Shown: positions 1 through 11,791 of the stretch, piece after piece
Position numbering within the stretch: position 1 is the first letter of the stretch
Layout of the letters: every line of letters begins with the position of its first letter
Assembly: GCA_012934845.2 (NCBI GenBank)
Contig: WNNJ02002050.1
Span: 92,443-156,442, forward strand
Reading direction: 5' to 3'
Length of the DNA stretch: 64,000 bases
Origin: Pomphorhynchus laevis
Taxonomy: Eukaryota; Acanthocephala; Palaeacanthocephala; Echinorhynchida; Pomphorhynchidae
The notes under the pieces: generated by a model
Told to the model about the DNA's origin: nothing
The model's database searches: none
The model's input: the letters and a program-made list of their open reading frames with translations, nothing else
Translations under genes and position numbers: made by a program

Positions 1-1095
1 GAAATTTAATCCCACCAAGTTTCCATGGGTTTGTCAAAGGTCGCTCGGTCAATTCAGCTGTAGGTGAAGTGTATCAGTTCTGTCAGGAGAATAGTCATCA
101 ACTTGCTGTGGCTGTTTTCCTTGACTTATCTGCTGCATTTGATCGCATCTCAATTCCCTTTGTTATCTTATCTCTCAGGTCCTTTGGGTCCTGCGAGAAT
201 TGTTAAAATGTTGGAGATACTGCTGTACACCAAGCAATTCTTTTATGAAGACGACTCTGATGCGCGTGAGTTCTACCCTATTACGGGGGTGCCTCCACGA
301 TCCCCACTTTCTCCTATTTTATATCTTGCTGCCTCCTTAGTACTATTCAAGAATTTTAAACGTGATCAACATCTAGTGGTATACGCTGATGATACCACAG
401 CTCTGTTCTCTAGACGCAGGTGCAAATACGTAGTCTCGGACATCAGCCTATTCTTTTTAAGATTAAAAGACCAGTTAACCTGTCCAATCTTATTCCTAAC
501 TTCTCTAAATTACAGGTTTTGTTTTTCATGGCGCTTCTGCAACAAAGAAAAATTAAAAGAGACTAGCACTCTCAGCTCTATCTTCCATATTGACTAATCA
601 ACCACCTCACCTTCACAAGTCTAGTAAAATACCTGGAGTTCACTGTTACGGTGAACTGGTCGGCGAAAGCTTATTTGGATAGACTCAAACGTATCCTGAA
701 GAAAGCTAGTTTGGGTCTGAAACGGGCTCAGCATTTGTCATTGAATGTGAAAGCTCAAGTGCGCCTCTGGGATACTTGGGCTATTTCGTGATTAGTATTC
801 TTTTCTAGAGGAGTCCCGAAATTACCTATGCTCGGCAATCATCTCGCGATTACCGAGCATAGTCTGCCTCGCTTGGACTCTTCAGGGGGACGAAAGACCC
901 CGGTTGGTTCAGTCGGAGAGCAGCGTGTTGGATCGGCTGGAGGGCTAAGATCCTGCTTGACCTGAGGTCGTAACAAATTTAAAGAAGAGAATGAATCTTT
1001 GACGGCGGTCTGTTTTTAATTTTTTTCTTTTCTACTTGTTTGTTTTTAAATTATTTCTTATCAGTTGTTATTTATTAAAATAACCTTTATTTATT
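1..1095 (+). mobile_element. LINE family LA, copy 1: 3' part (reverse transcriptase and 3' UTR)
   Basis: This is the 3' end of a non-LTR retrotransposon; it is cut by the window start, so its 5' extent is unknown. The plus strand reads RT blocks shared with the LA copies at 10.2, 20.8 and 45.8 kb: FHGFVKGRSV, VAVFLD followed by AAFDRIS, FYEDD.DAR.FYPITGVP, SPILYLAAS and the catalytic VVYADDTTALF near 380-415. Frameshifts and an internal stop break the frame, so it is dead. After the coding part, 880-980 matches the 3' UTR of the other copies (AAGACCC, GGTTCAGTCGG, GTGTTGGAT). The end is placed by an AACCTTTATTTATT block that also ends copy 2. Around 827-862 sits a fold-back absent from sister copies. 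The APE endonuclease in other copies puts LA in the Jockey/R1/I group; the clade is not fixed. Confidence 0.85.
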
Positions 1096-1179
1096 ATAAA
1101 ATGATCTGATAGAATAAAGATTCTGTACAAATTAAAAAACTGCTAATCGAAAAAGGTAAAATGGAATGAACGACAAATT

Positions 1180-1630
1180 GAAAGATACATTTTTGAAAAT
1201 AGATTTAGAGCAGGCCATTTACTCTGTGAAATTTATGGATGTTATACTGATCTATGCTTCAATCCTAAACATGTATGCAAACTATTGTACGATTATTGTC
1301 ACGAACTAGTTGCAACACGATCTAAATACTAACATTATCCCGCGTCGACGTTAGTATTTAGTGGAACCGGGGCGTCGGCACTGAGCACTTACACTTTAAC
1401 ATGCTGTAATATTTAAATGGTTTAAAAGGAATCCAACTAGTCGTTGAACAATTGCACGAAACTTTCCTGTGAATCTATAGACCCCTTACCGATCTGACAC
1501 TTTTCGAAATAGATTTCCAGATCAGGTCAATAATCTGTGAAATGTAAGGATTTTATACTGCTATATGCTTTAATCCTGAGCATGTGTCTGCAAACTAGTG
1601 TACGAATATTGTCACGAGCCAGTTGCAACA
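1180..1630 (+). repeat. ~313 bp tandem repeat P, units 1 and 2 (second partial)
   Basis: The block around 1196 (GAAAATAGATTTAGAGCAGG) recurs at about 1507 (GAAATAGATTTCCAGATCAGG), giving a period near 313 bp. Shared landmarks are TTTAATCCTGAGCATGTGTC, GTCACGAGCCAGTTGCAAC and GGCACTGAGCAC. Unit 1 holds a perfect 12-bp inverted repeat, CTAAATACTAAC / GTTAGTATTTAG, at about 1321-1362. The second unit stops near 1630, where other DNA begins; further units resume at 2155 and 3157, so this looks like a tandem array split by later insertions. Confidence 0.75.
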
Positions 1631-1639
1631 CAATGTAAC

Positions 1640-2154
1640 CACCAATCAGATAACTGAGTATGTGTATTTTAAATATAAATAAATATTAATAATACATAAT
1701 TATATAAGATTTTTTACAAATTTATATTTATATCAAGTTAAAATTTAAAATAAAAGTCAATTTTATGAATTGACTAACAATAAACAGATGATGTATCAGA
1801 ATAAGGATTAGATGTCATCATGAACTGCTATTTTATCAGGTTTTGACCCCTTATTCCTCGGGGTCAAATACGCCCAAATGACATATTTCCTCGTAAGAAA
1901 TTTGATTATTAAGTGTACCTTATTCTAATTCAAAACATTGTTTATTATCCATAAAAAGTTTTCTCTTAATAATTTAAATAAATTTTGAATATTACCTTGT
2001 TGCTTTTTTGATTTTGTAAAATTATAAAAGAAAAAATCATTAAACAATTATTGAAAATCAACGTTGAAAATTAACAGAACAATAGTCGTATCAAGAATAC
2101 ATAGTTTCAGTATTTCTGATAGAGGTTATATTACCGGAAACACAAAGTCCACAG
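1640..2154. other. Insert within repeat P: AT-rich DNA with repeat family C copy 1
   Basis: AT-rich DNA without a gene separates unit 2 from unit 3 of repeat P. Its main content is a copy of interspersed repeat C on the minus strand, about 1750-1945. Plus-strand landmarks are TGTATCAGAATAAGGATTAG near 1792 and CTTATTCTAATTCAAAAC near 1920, an imperfect inverted pair. A short hairpin, AGTCAATT / AATTGACT, lies at about 1757-1774 and has a counterpart beside C copy 3 near 33170. Confidence 0.5.
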
Positions 2155-2547
2155 GTCAATAGCATATTCCTTCACCGAAGTTAGTACTTAGTGGATCTTC
2201 AAGGCGCAGGCACTGAGCACTAAGGTTTCAACATGATGTAATACTTTAATGGTCTATAATGAATCCAGCTAGGCGTTAAAAAATTGTAAGAAACTTTGCG
2301 AATTTGTAAATTCCTTATTGGTCTGGCACTTATCGAAATAGATTTCCAGAGGAGGTTATTAATTTATGAAATGTAAGAATGTTATACTGCTTTATACTTT
2401 AATCCTAAGCATGTGTCTGCAAACTAGTATACGAATGTCGTTACGAGCCAATTGCAACAGTATCTAAACACAAACATAATCCTGCGCTACCGATAGTATT
2501 CAGCGGATCTTCAGGGCGCAGGCACTGAGCACTAACGTTTCAACATA
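2155..2547 (+). repeat. ~313 bp tandem repeat P, units 3 and 4
   Basis: Two partial units continue the array seen at 1180-1630. Shared blocks are TTAGTACTTAGTGGATCTTC, GCGCAGGCACTGAGCAC, TCGAAATAGATTTCCAGAGG and CAAACTAGTATACGAATGTC. The unit breaks off at 2547 inside GTTTCAACAT, exactly where a LINE fragment begins, and resumes as AACATGCTGG at 3157. Confidence 0.7.
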
Positions 2548-3156
2548 TCACGCACAAACTAAAGTGGGTATTGATATTCTATCTTTTGATTTCAGCAAAG
2601 CCTTCGATCGAATAACTTATCTTGTTCTCTTTAATCAGCTGGAACATTATGGTATCAATTGAATCCCTCTTAGATGGATTTGTTTATTTGTACAAAATCG
2701 CCAGACTGTTGTTTCAGTCAATAAAGCCATTGTCAAGTCAATACATTTTCACCGTAATGTCTCTCAAGGTTCCGTGCTCAATTTTCTCCTCCTTATTAAT
2801 TATATCAACGAGCTTGCAAGCGTTGCATTAATTTGTATTAAGTTCACCATCCAATATTACTTCAAAAAAACATCGACAATATTCTAGATTGGTGTGAACA
2901 ATGAGAGCTAGTTTTCAATCATGAAAAGTCAAACATATGCATATTAGACCACCAATCTTTATATCGTCATATAATATGAATGACGATGTGATCTAGACCG
3001 TCTCCGAATTTCAAGATCTCGGAGTGATTGGAAATAAAAATCTACGGCAAAAGTACATATCCTTCTTCATATCCATTTTTAATTCTCCGTTTTGCATTTT
3101 TATCAGACCTGTACAAGCTTTAAAGTCTGTCGCCACTGTTATATTAAAATAATAAT
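2548..3156 (+). mobile_element. CR1/Jockey-like LINE reverse-transcriptase fragment
   Basis: Plus-strand translation gives a degraded RT: ILSFDFSKAFDRITYLVLF, then QLEHYGI, W.CLFVQNRQTVVSVN, VSQGSVL, and later ILDW.E with NHEKSNICILD, the order seen in CR1/L2/Jockey-type RTs. Stops and deletions interrupt it and the active-site ADD box is not recognisable. It ends in an AATAATAAC-type tail. It lies between the two halves of a repeat-P unit, with AACAT on both sides, so it is best read as a 5'-truncated LINE insertion with a short target duplication. Confidence 0.65.
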
Positions 3157-3395
3157 AACATGCTGGAAAACTTGGATGATCTAGAATCTAGCTAGTCGTT
3201 GAAAAATTGCACGAAACTTTCCTGCGAATTTGTAGATTCTTTATTGGTCTGACACTTTTGAAAATAGATTTCCATACCAGGTCATTAATCTGTGAAATGT
3301 AAGGATTTTATATTGCTCTATGCTTTAATCCTAAAAATGTATCTGAAGTCTAGTGTATGCACATCGTCAAGAATCATATTAGAACGTATATAACC
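3157..3395 (+). repeat. ~313 bp tandem repeat P, unit 5 (partial)
   Basis: This is the resumption of repeat P after the LINE insert. Shared blocks are CTAGTCGTTGAAAAATTGCAC, cut here to the first 20 bases in comparison, TTGGTCTGACACTTTTG and GATTTCCATACCAGGTC, as in the unit near 1440-1560. The copy decays near 3395. Confidence 0.65.
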
Positions 3396-4564
3396 ATAAA
3401 ACGTATATTGGAATATTTTTAAATTTGGTTTAGAAAATATTTTGAAGATGCTACTTAGTAGAATATCTCAGCTACTAATAGAACATGGATCGAGAATTTA
3501 TAGAAACCCTTGGCCCAAATTGTGTAGTTGATATCAAGTCATTAGACCAACCGTGTATATTTGCAGTGATTCAACAAAAGTGATATTTCATATTATTCGA
3601 CTTAAAGTGCATCAACACAATTTGTGATGAGATTATCTTTACATTGTCAAACCATGTTATTTAGTGACCAAGATATATCACTTGTGACTTTTTGCGTTAC
3701 ATCAATTTATTGATAGAATTTGTTTACTTAAATGGTCACGGGAAGAAAGAAACCCATTTTTTTGATCTTGCTGGATAATTTACATTGAAGGTTATTTTCT
3801 AGTATATTAATGAAATACTAAATAAACCATCTAGTTGTTTGTGAAATAATTTTCACAAACAACTAATTTCAAATCTAATTTGTTTTTGAAAGTATTTTGA
3901 AGATGCTAGAAGTTAGAGAATATTTTCAACTTAAAGTTACATAGGAAAGCCGGGTAAACTTTTCATGTTTTTGTAGAGCTTTCAATTTTGTAATTGCTAT
4001 ACAAAATGATCTTTTCAATCTACTTACTCTTTTGTGGTAAATTAAAGTTTGCTTTAATTGCGCTAAAATTCCTTAAAGCATTCATTCCAATGTTGAATTG
4101 CATTGTGAATTTATATAAAAATAATGTTTCCTCGGTGTATCCTTCTTGGATTTTAGAAATTAACTTTTTAAATAATACGTATCGAGAGTGATCAGCTTTC
4201 AGAAGGATACTTCATTTGATAAGTCGTCAACTGAAACGATCACTTGTAGTAACAAATGTATATTCACAACGTATCATAATATACGTTATGATATGATTAT
4301 TTCGACGTAACATACAATATATTCCGATAGTGAGTTTTGGTAAATGATATAATTATATTATATCATTTATTATATATTATATAATAATATAATTATTACA
4401 TATAATTCTTATTTATATTATCTTTATATAGATATAATATATATGTATATATTATATCGATATATAATATAGATATTATAGATATAATATATTATATTTC
4501 AATATATTATCGATATATATATTATCTATCCAAATAATTATTATTTTTGGATAGATAAATTGAG
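3396..4564. other. AT-rich intergenic DNA with hairpins and a TA-rich tract
   Basis: No gene is recognised. Two blocks (near 3440 and 3890) share ATTTTGAAGATGCTA with the inverted-repeat family at 15-18 kb. A 15-bp inverted repeat (TAGTTGTTTGTGAAA and its complement) lies at 3831-3866. A TA-rich, partly palindromic microsatellite fills about 4340-4555. A short plus-strand frame starting MDREFIETLGPN at about 3486 runs 32 codons; it reads like protein but could not be linked to anything. Confidence 0.5.
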
Positions 4565-4878
4565 GAAATCTCAACACAAGGATATACTTATCAAGGATTA
4601 TCAGGTACAGTTATATACTTTACTATGACACGAGAAGATATACAAACCCAGCTATTTGGTGAATATAAAAATTGATTAAAAATCGTAATTTTAATTACGA
4701 TATTAAGCGATTGTGATATCAATAGCATTCACTGATACATGTGTTTTTCCTTTCAGCACTTGAAAATCGCATTTCCCTTTACATTAAAAAGGAATTTTAT
4801 AGGAGGACTTTTGTCATAAGCCAAATCCATCATTTCAGATTATATTCTAGTGAAGCTAATTGCAGTCGATCTTTATGA
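4565..4878 (+). CDS. Candidate two-exon coding segment, unknown product
   Basis: I do not recognise this. Exon-like block 4565-4658 reads STQGYTYQGLSGTVIYF then TMTREDIQTQLF and ends TTTG before GTGAAT. After a 98-bp AT-rich gap ending in the strong acceptor GTTTTTCCTTTCAG (to 4756), block 4757-4878 reads in compatible phase (G+CA = Ala) as LENRISLYIKKEFYRRTF, VISQIHHFRLYSSEANCS and a TGA. Phase agreement and the canonical 3' splice site are what support it. No start codon is found; the upstream boundary at 4564 is a guess. It could be the 3' end of a host gene or chance. Confidence 0.25.
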
Positions 4879-4884
4879 ATTAAC

Positions 4885-5090
4885 TGATAAATAATAGACT
4901 TTGTATCAGAATAAGGGTTAGAAGTCATCAGGATGAACTGCTACGTTATCAGATTTCGACCCATAATCCTCGATAGAGATTAGGGGTCGTATTTGGTAGT
5001 GGGGCCAAATACGCGCTACTGACGTATTTCCTTTGATGATATTTTATTATATAGTATCTTATTCTAATACAAAGTATGTTGTCCATAATA
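4885..5090 (-). repeat. Interspersed repeat family C, copy 2
   Basis: ACTTTGTATCAGAATAAGG near 4898 and ATCTTATTCTAATACAAAGT near 5070 form imperfect terminal inverted repeats of about 20 bp, as in a MITE. On the minus strand the body reads GGGTCGAAATCTGATAACG and, about 20 nt on, CCTGATGACTTC. The same module is in copies near 1800, 33100 and 58800. Homology seems to run past the inverted repeats in other copies, so the element type (MITE or SINE) is open. Confidence 0.5.
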
Positions 5091-5748
5091 ATATTGTTCA
5101 TTATCCATATTAATAAAAAAGAGCTGACATGTTTACTTACAAAGTAAACATTTCACATCAATTAGTCACTTATCGTTTAAATTTATTTGAAATTCCAATT
5201 TTATTATAACACGATACTCTCGACATACAATAATAGCAATAATTATAATTATAATGAAAAATAATTATTTTTTATTGAATAATTTAAATAATTACAAATT
5301 CCATAGAAATTGATCTTTCTATATTCAATTAATGGCGATATATCATAAAAGCATTTTAACAGCTACTGACGGCGATTTCAGCAACCAAATTTGAAATATA
5401 ATTTTGATTTTAGAAAATTGAATGAAATTGTTTATATAAATTCCAGTGCTAATTCAACAATTTCATAGTAATTGATTTTTCTAAATTGAGCAAAGCTTTG
5501 CTTCGTTCTGTGTGAATATCTTTAAACACAAGATTGCGTAATCTGGAATGTCCCAAAAGTCCAAAAGTAAACTTCAACCATCAGATCTAAAATTTACTAT
5601 TTGATCAGTAATTGTAAAATATATATAGTATCTTAATTAATTTTAAAAAACTTAGAAATGATCTATTAATAAAATCAAATTTTAATTTAAAACGATAAAA
5701 AATATTATTTTTGGAAAGTGAACATTTAAACGCAATTATTCGCATTAA
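5091..5748. other. AT-rich spacer, nothing recognised
   Basis: Low-complexity AT-rich DNA with short hairpins such as TGTTTACTT / AAGTAAACA near 5130. I see no gene, RNA or element in it. Confidence 0.5.
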
Positions 5749-5979
5749 TTAGCTAGTTTGATTCTGGTGATGTAGTGAACTATTCATTAGAAATTGTTCT
5801 TGATTTTCCAGTAAATACAGACGATTTTGCGCTTTAGACATGTAGTCTGTAATAGTAAGAGACGACGGAGTTTCGTTTCTGTGAAATATTTTATATAGCT
5901 CAATATCTAATAGATGCACAAAGCTAGAATAGTCGTATCCATTATGAAGCATAGTTGACTTATACTGTTTATAATCCAT
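5749..5979 (-). CDS. Small hypothetical open frame
   Basis: A 76-codon minus-strand frame from ATG 5979 to TAG 5749 with a mixed, soluble-protein-like composition (MDYKQYKSTMLHNGYDYSS at the start, then FVHLLDIELYKIF, AQNRLYLLENQEQFL). It may form a short helix-rich peptide. No family is recognised and no poly(A) signal stands out just downstream. It abuts the start of the 99-bp satellite. A frame of this length is somewhat long for such AT-rich DNA, which is the only reason to list it. Confidence 0.2.
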   Translation of the reverse strand: MDYKQYKSTMLHNGYDYSSFVHLLDIELYKIFHRNETPSSLTITDYMSKAQNRLYLLENQEQFLMNSSLHHQNQTS

Positions 5980-6024
5980 TATTGCAAAAGACTTTAAAAT
6001 TAAATTTTAATTTGTATATTTTTT

Positions 6025-9000
6025 GCATGAGCTCCGGAAGCATGATTGCACCATACTGTTTGAGCTCCGAAAGAATGACTGCACTTTTTATTAATCTTAT
6101 CTGTTGTATGTGTAATTCTTGCAAATTGTGTAATTTGTGTTACTTTGTATATTTACAGTTCGAGCTCCGAAGAATGACTGCATCTTTATTAATATTATCT
6201 GTTGTAAGTGTAATGTCTGCAAATTGTTTAATTTGTGTTACTTTGTATATTTACTGTTTGAGCTCCGGAAGAATGACTGCACTTTTTATTAATCTTATCT
6301 GTTGTATGTGTAATGTTTGCAAGTTGTGTAGTTTGTTACTTTGAATATTTACTGTTTGAGTATCGTAAGAATGACTGCACTTTTTATTAATCTTATCTGT
6401 TGTATGTGTAATGCTTGCAAATTGTGTAATTTGTGTTACTTAGTATATATACTGTTTGAGCTCCGAAAGAATGACTGCACTTTTTATTAATCCTATCTGT
6501 TGTATGAGTAATGTTTGCAAATTGTGTAGTTTGTGTTACTTTGTATATTTACTGTAGTGTTTGAGCACCGGAAGAATGACTGCAGTTTTATTAATCTAAT
6601 CTGTTGTAAGTGCAATGTTTGCGAATTGTTTAATTTGCGTTACTTTGTATTATTTACTGTTTGAGCTCCGTAAGAATGACTGCACTTTTTAATCTTATCT
6701 GTTGTATGAGTAATGGCTGCAAGTTGTGTAGTTTGTGTACTTTGTATATTTACTGTTTGAGCTTCGGAAGAATGACAGCACTTTTTATTAATCTTATCTG
6801 TTGTATGTGTAATGTCTGCAAATTGTGTAATTTGTGTTACTTTGTATATTTACTGTTTGAGCTCCGGAAGAATGACTGCACTTTTTATTAATCTTATCTG
6901 TTGTATGTGTAATAGTTGCAAATTGTGTAGTTTGTATTACTTTGAATATTTACTGTTTGAGCTCAGGAAGAATGACTGCATATTTTATTAATCTTATCTG
7001 TTGTTTGTGTAATGTTTGCAAATTGTGTAATTTGTGTTACTTTGTATATTTACTGTTCGAGCTCCGAAGAATGACTGCATCTTTATTAATCTTATCTGTT
7101 GTATGTGTAATGTCTGCAAATTGTTAAATTTGTGCTACTTTGTATATTTACTGATTGAGCTCCGGAAGAATGACTGCACTTTTATTAATCTTATCTGTTG
7201 CATGTGTAATGTCTGCAAATTGTGTAATTCGTATTACTTTTTATATTTACTGTTTGAGATCCGGAAGAATGACTGCACATTTTATTAATATTATCTGTTG
7301 TATTTGTAATGTCTACAAATTGTGTAGTTCTTGTTACTTTGTATATTTACTGTATGAGCTTCAGAAGAATGACTGCACATTTTATTAATCTTATCTGTTG
7401 TATTTGTAATGTCTACAAATTGTGTAATTTGTGTTACTTTGTATATTTACTGTTTGAGCTTCGGAAGAATGACTGCACATTTTATTAATCTTATCTGTTG
7501 TATTTGTAATGTCTACAAAATGTGTAACTTGTGTTACTTTGTATATTTACAATTTGAGCTCCAGTAGAATGACTGCACTTTTTATTAATCTTATCTGTTG
7601 TATGTATAATGTTTGCAAATTGTGTAATTTTTGTAACTTTGTATATTTACTGTTTGAGCCCTGGAAGAATGACTGCACTTTTATTAATATTATCTGTTGT
7701 ATGTGTAATGTCTACAAATTGTGTAATTTGTGTTACTTTGAATATTTACCGTTTGAGCTCCAGAAGAATGACTGTAATTTATTAATCTTATCTGTTGTAT
7801 GTGTAATGTCTGCAAATTGTTAAATTTGTGCTACTCAGTATATCTACTGTTTGAGCCCCTGACGAATGACTGCACTTTTATTAATCTTATCTGTTGTATT
7901 TGTAATGTCTGCAAATTGTGTAATTTGTGTTACTTTGTATATTTACTGTTTGATCCCCGGAAGAATGACTGCAATTTATTAATCTTATCTGTTGTATGTG
8001 TAATGTCTGCAAATTGTTTAATTTGTGTTACTTTGTATATTTACAGTTCGAGCTCCGAAGAATGACTGCATCTTTATTAATATTAACTGTTGTATGTGTA
8101 ATAGTTGCAAATTGTGTAGTTTGTGTTACTTTGTATATTTACTGTTTGAGCTCCGGAAGAATGTCTGCATTTTTATTAATTTTATCTGTTGTATTTGTAA
8201 TGTCTACAAATTGTTTAATTCGTGATACTTTGTATATTTACTGTTTGAGCTCCGTAAGAATGACTGCACTTTTTAATCTTATCTGTTGTATGAGTAATGG
8301 CTGCAAGTTGTGTAGTTTGTGTACTTTGTATATTTACTGTTTGAGCTTCGGAAGAATGACAGCACTTTTTATTAATCTTATCTGTTGTATGTGTAATGTC
8401 TGCAAATTGTGTAATTTGTGTTACTTTGTATATTTACTGTTTGAGCTCCGGAAGAATGACTGCACTTTTTATTAATCTTATCTGTTGTATGTGTAATGTC
8501 TGCAAATTGTGTAATTTGTGTTAATTTGTATATTTATTGTATGAGCTCCGGAAGAATGACCGCATTTTGTTATTAATCTTATCTGTTGTATTTGTAATGT
8601 CTGCAAATTGTGTAATTTGTGTTACTTTGTATATTTACTGTTTGATCCCCGGAAGAATGACTGCACTTTTATTAATCTTATCTGTTGTATGTGTAATGTC
8701 TGCAAATTGTTTAATTTGTGTTACTTTGTATATTTACAGTTTGAGCTACAGAAGAATGACTGCACTTTTTATTAATCTTATCTGTTGTATGTGTAATGTA
8801 TGCAAATTGTGTAGTTTGTGTTACTTTGTATATTTACTGTTTGAGCTCTGGAAGAATGACTGCACATTTATTAATCTTATCTGTTGTATGTGTAATGTCT
8901 GCGAATTGTTTAATTTGTGTTACTTTGTATATTTACAGTTTGAGCTCCAGAAGAATGACTGCACTTTTTATTAATCTTATCTGTTGTATGTGTAATGTTT

Positions 9001-9705
9001 GCAAATTGTGTAATTTGTGTTACTTTGTATATTTACTGTTTGCGCTCAGGAAGAATGACTGCACTTTTATTAATCTTATCTGTTGTATTTGTAATGTTAG
9101 GAAATTGTTAAATTTGTGTTACTTTGTATATTTACCGTTTGAGCGCCGGAAGAATGTCTGCACTTTTATTAATCTTATCTGTTGTATGTGTAATAGTTGC
9201 AAATTGTGTAGTTTGTATTACTTTGTATATTTACCGTTTGAGCTCCAGAAGAACGACTGCACTTTTATTTATCTTATCTATAGTATGTGTAATGTCTGCA
9301 AATTGTTAAATTTGTGTTACATTGTATATTTACTGTTTGAGCTCCAGAAGAATGACTGCACTTTTTATTAATCTTATCTGTTGTACGTGTAATGTCTACA
9401 AATTGTTAAATTTCTGTTACTTTGTATATTTATTGATTGAGCTCCGGAAGAATGACTGCACTCTTATTAATCTTATCTGTTGCAAGTTTAATGTCTACAA
9501 ATTGTGTAATTTTTGTTACTTTGTATATTTACTGTTTGCGCTCAGGAAGAATGACTGCACTTTTTATTAATCTTATCTGTTGTTTGTGTAATGTCTGCAA
9601 ATTGTGTAATTTGTGTTACTTTGTATATTTACAGTTTGACCTCCGGAAGAATGACTGCACTTTTTATTCATCTTATTTGTTAAATGTGTAATGTTTGCAA
9701 ATTAC
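6025..9705. repeat. ~99 bp satellite array, about 37 units
   Basis: A tandem array of a 98-100 bp unit with landmarks TTTGAGCTCCGGAAGAATGA, CTGCACTTTTTATTAATCTT, ATCTGTTGTATGTGTAATG and TTACTTTGTATATTTACTG. Units differ by substitutions and 1-bp length changes in T runs. Because 99 is divisible by 3, many long frames run through it with Cys-rich, 33-residue periodic translations; they follow the repeat and are not genes. A block of more than 200 bp at 6661-6895 recurs almost unchanged at 8245-8479, an offset of 1584 bp or 16 units, showing higher-order duplication. The edges are degraded half-units. Confidence 0.95.
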
Positions 9706-10225
9706 ATTTGATCTTTCGCTTTAAATACTTTTGATCAATTAATTTATATTATCTAATATTTTTTGTAATTTATTTGCTTTTGATGATGAAATACTAATCT
9801 TATAATCCAACATAACGAAAGCAAATAACGATGGCATTACAATATCATCATTTATGTTTTATTTTTAAATTTCAAATTTATCGAATGATTGACAAGCTTT
9901 TTCAGCAAATTTGCAATTTTTGCCATGCAAATTGGAGTTTTGAATTTATTAAATGAAGTTCATTATACGTGAAATTTCGCATTGAATTTTTTTTTACTTT
10001 TGGTTATTGAATCCCTTTGTCGTAATTCATAATCTTTTTATGTTATTTAATATTTTTCTGTAATTTATTAACTGTTTTTGATTAAATACGCGTTTACATT
10101 CCGGCACAAAGATGTTCGATTATTATTTGGCTTAGAAGCAGTTACTCGAATCCTGGTCCATAAGCTTATCGAGAAAATTACTTCACTAATAAAATGTGTT
10201 ACTCACGTCATACACTACCACGTTT
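9706..10225. other. AT-rich spacer between satellite and LINE LA copy 2
   Basis: No coding frame, RNA or repeat is recognised. The segment separates the last satellite unit from the 3' end of the minus-strand LINE. Confidence 0.5.
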
Positions 10226-10646
10226 CTAAATAAACAAATAAAGGTTTTTTTAAAACTATAAATAACAGAGAACATGACATGAAGGAAGCTAAGAAAAACA
10301 GTCACAATTCAGACTTGACCAAAACTTCAATCTTCAATTCCAGTCTTCTTTCTGTACAGCCTTCGGTCCAGTGGGATCTGAGCCCTCCAGCCAATCCAAC
10401 ATTCCGCTCATCAACTGAACCACCCGGGGTCTTTCACCCCCTTAAGAGTCCAATCAAGACGGACTATGCTGGGTAATCGAGAGACGAGGACCTTAAGAAA
10501 CCTTAGCCTCTGCTCGAGGGAGGTCCTCTAGAAAAGAAGACTAATCCCGAGATAGCCCAGGTGCCCCAGAGGCGCACCTGGGTTTTCTCTTTCAATAACA
10601 GATGCTGAGCCCGCTTTAGGGCCCACCTAGCTCTTTTCAGGATACG

Positions 10647-11791
10647 TCATCGTCTATCCAGGTCGGCCTTCGCCGACCAGTTCACCGTAACGATGAACCC
10701 CATATATTTTACTCGACTCGTGAAGACAGATAGGGGTTGATTAGTCAAAGTGGAGGAGAGTGCAGAGAATGCTAATCTCTTAAGTTTTTGCTTTGTTGCA
10801 TAGGCGCCATGGAAGACATCCACCTGCGATTTGGCGGAGTTTAAAATAAGATTGGACTTGGGTAACTGGTCTTTTAATCTTAAAAACAAACGGTTGATGT
10901 TCAGGACAACGTCTTTGAACCTGCATCCAGAGAACAGGGTTGTGGCATCATAAGCGTATACCACTAGACGTTGTTCCCGTTTAAAATTTTTGAAGAGTTC
11001 GATGGAGGCAGCAATAAACAAGATAGGAGAAAGGGGGATCCTTGGGGCACACCTGTAATAGGGTAGAACTGACGCGAATCGGGGTCATCTTCAAAATAGA
11101 ATTGCTAGGGGTACAGCAGTATCTCCACCCTGTTAACAATTCTCGCAGGCAACCCGAGGGACCTGAAAGTAGAGATAACAAGGGGAATGGAGATGCGGTC
11201 AAATGCAGCAGAAAAATCAAGGAAAACAGCCACAGCAAGTTGATGACTATTCTCCTGACAAAACCGATGCACTTCACCAACCACTGAATGGACCGAGCGA
11301 CCTTTGACGAATCCATTGAAACCTGGTGGGATTAAATTACGCATACTCAAATGAACGCGGATTCTACGCGCAAGCGCTTTTTCGTAGATCGTGATGAGGG
11401 AATTTTGAATCGATATGGGCCGCAGGTCTTTAGGACAAGAGACCGGATTTTTCTTAGGTAAAAATATTCGTCTACTAATGTTGATGTCAAATACATAGGA
11501 TGGGACCGCTAATAGCATTGTAACAGCCACTTCTCTTCTTTGATCGGCTGTCAAAAGCTGACAGCCACGAGAAGAGAGTGGAGCAACGGATTTGGAGGTG
11601 CACGGAAGCAGTCCCCAGGAGTAAAGAATATCTGAGACAGATAAATCTCTACTCCTAAAGTTTCCCCAAGGTGGGATTGGGTCAGGTGATTGAGTGGCTT
11701 TATAATTATGTAGGGATAGTGACTCCTCCAAAACTTTATCAAGACCTATTTTACCAATCCAACTCCAATGCCCTTTCCTTCCAACAGACAA
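10647..11791 (-). pseudogene. LA copy 2 ORF2: reverse-transcriptase part
   Basis: RT blocks in order on the minus strand: SCPKDLRPISIQNSLITIYE, ALARRIRVHLSMRNLIPPGF, FVKGRSVHSVVGEV, VAVFLDFSAAFDRISIPLV, then after a frame change VVYAYDATTLFSG in place of the active YADD box, LPKSNLILNSAKSQVDVFHG and a C-terminal thumb. The second aspartate box reads AYDA instead of ADDT, so the enzyme would be inactive even in frame. Three overlapping frames are needed to cover it. It follows the endonuclease part directly. Confidence 0.85.

Noticed and set aside
3994-4191. 65-codon plus frame with hydrophobic start
   Set aside because: Low-complexity, AT-driven composition with no motif and no splice or promoter context.
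6025-9705. Many overlapping Cys-rich frames of 60-190 codons
   Set aside because: They follow the 99-bp satellite unit (33-residue period), appear in more than one frame and change with 1-bp length differences, so they are by-products of the repeat, not genes.
6025-9705. CRISPR array
   Set aside because: Units are 99 bp with no repeat-spacer alternation, all parts are repeated, and the genome is eukaryotic.
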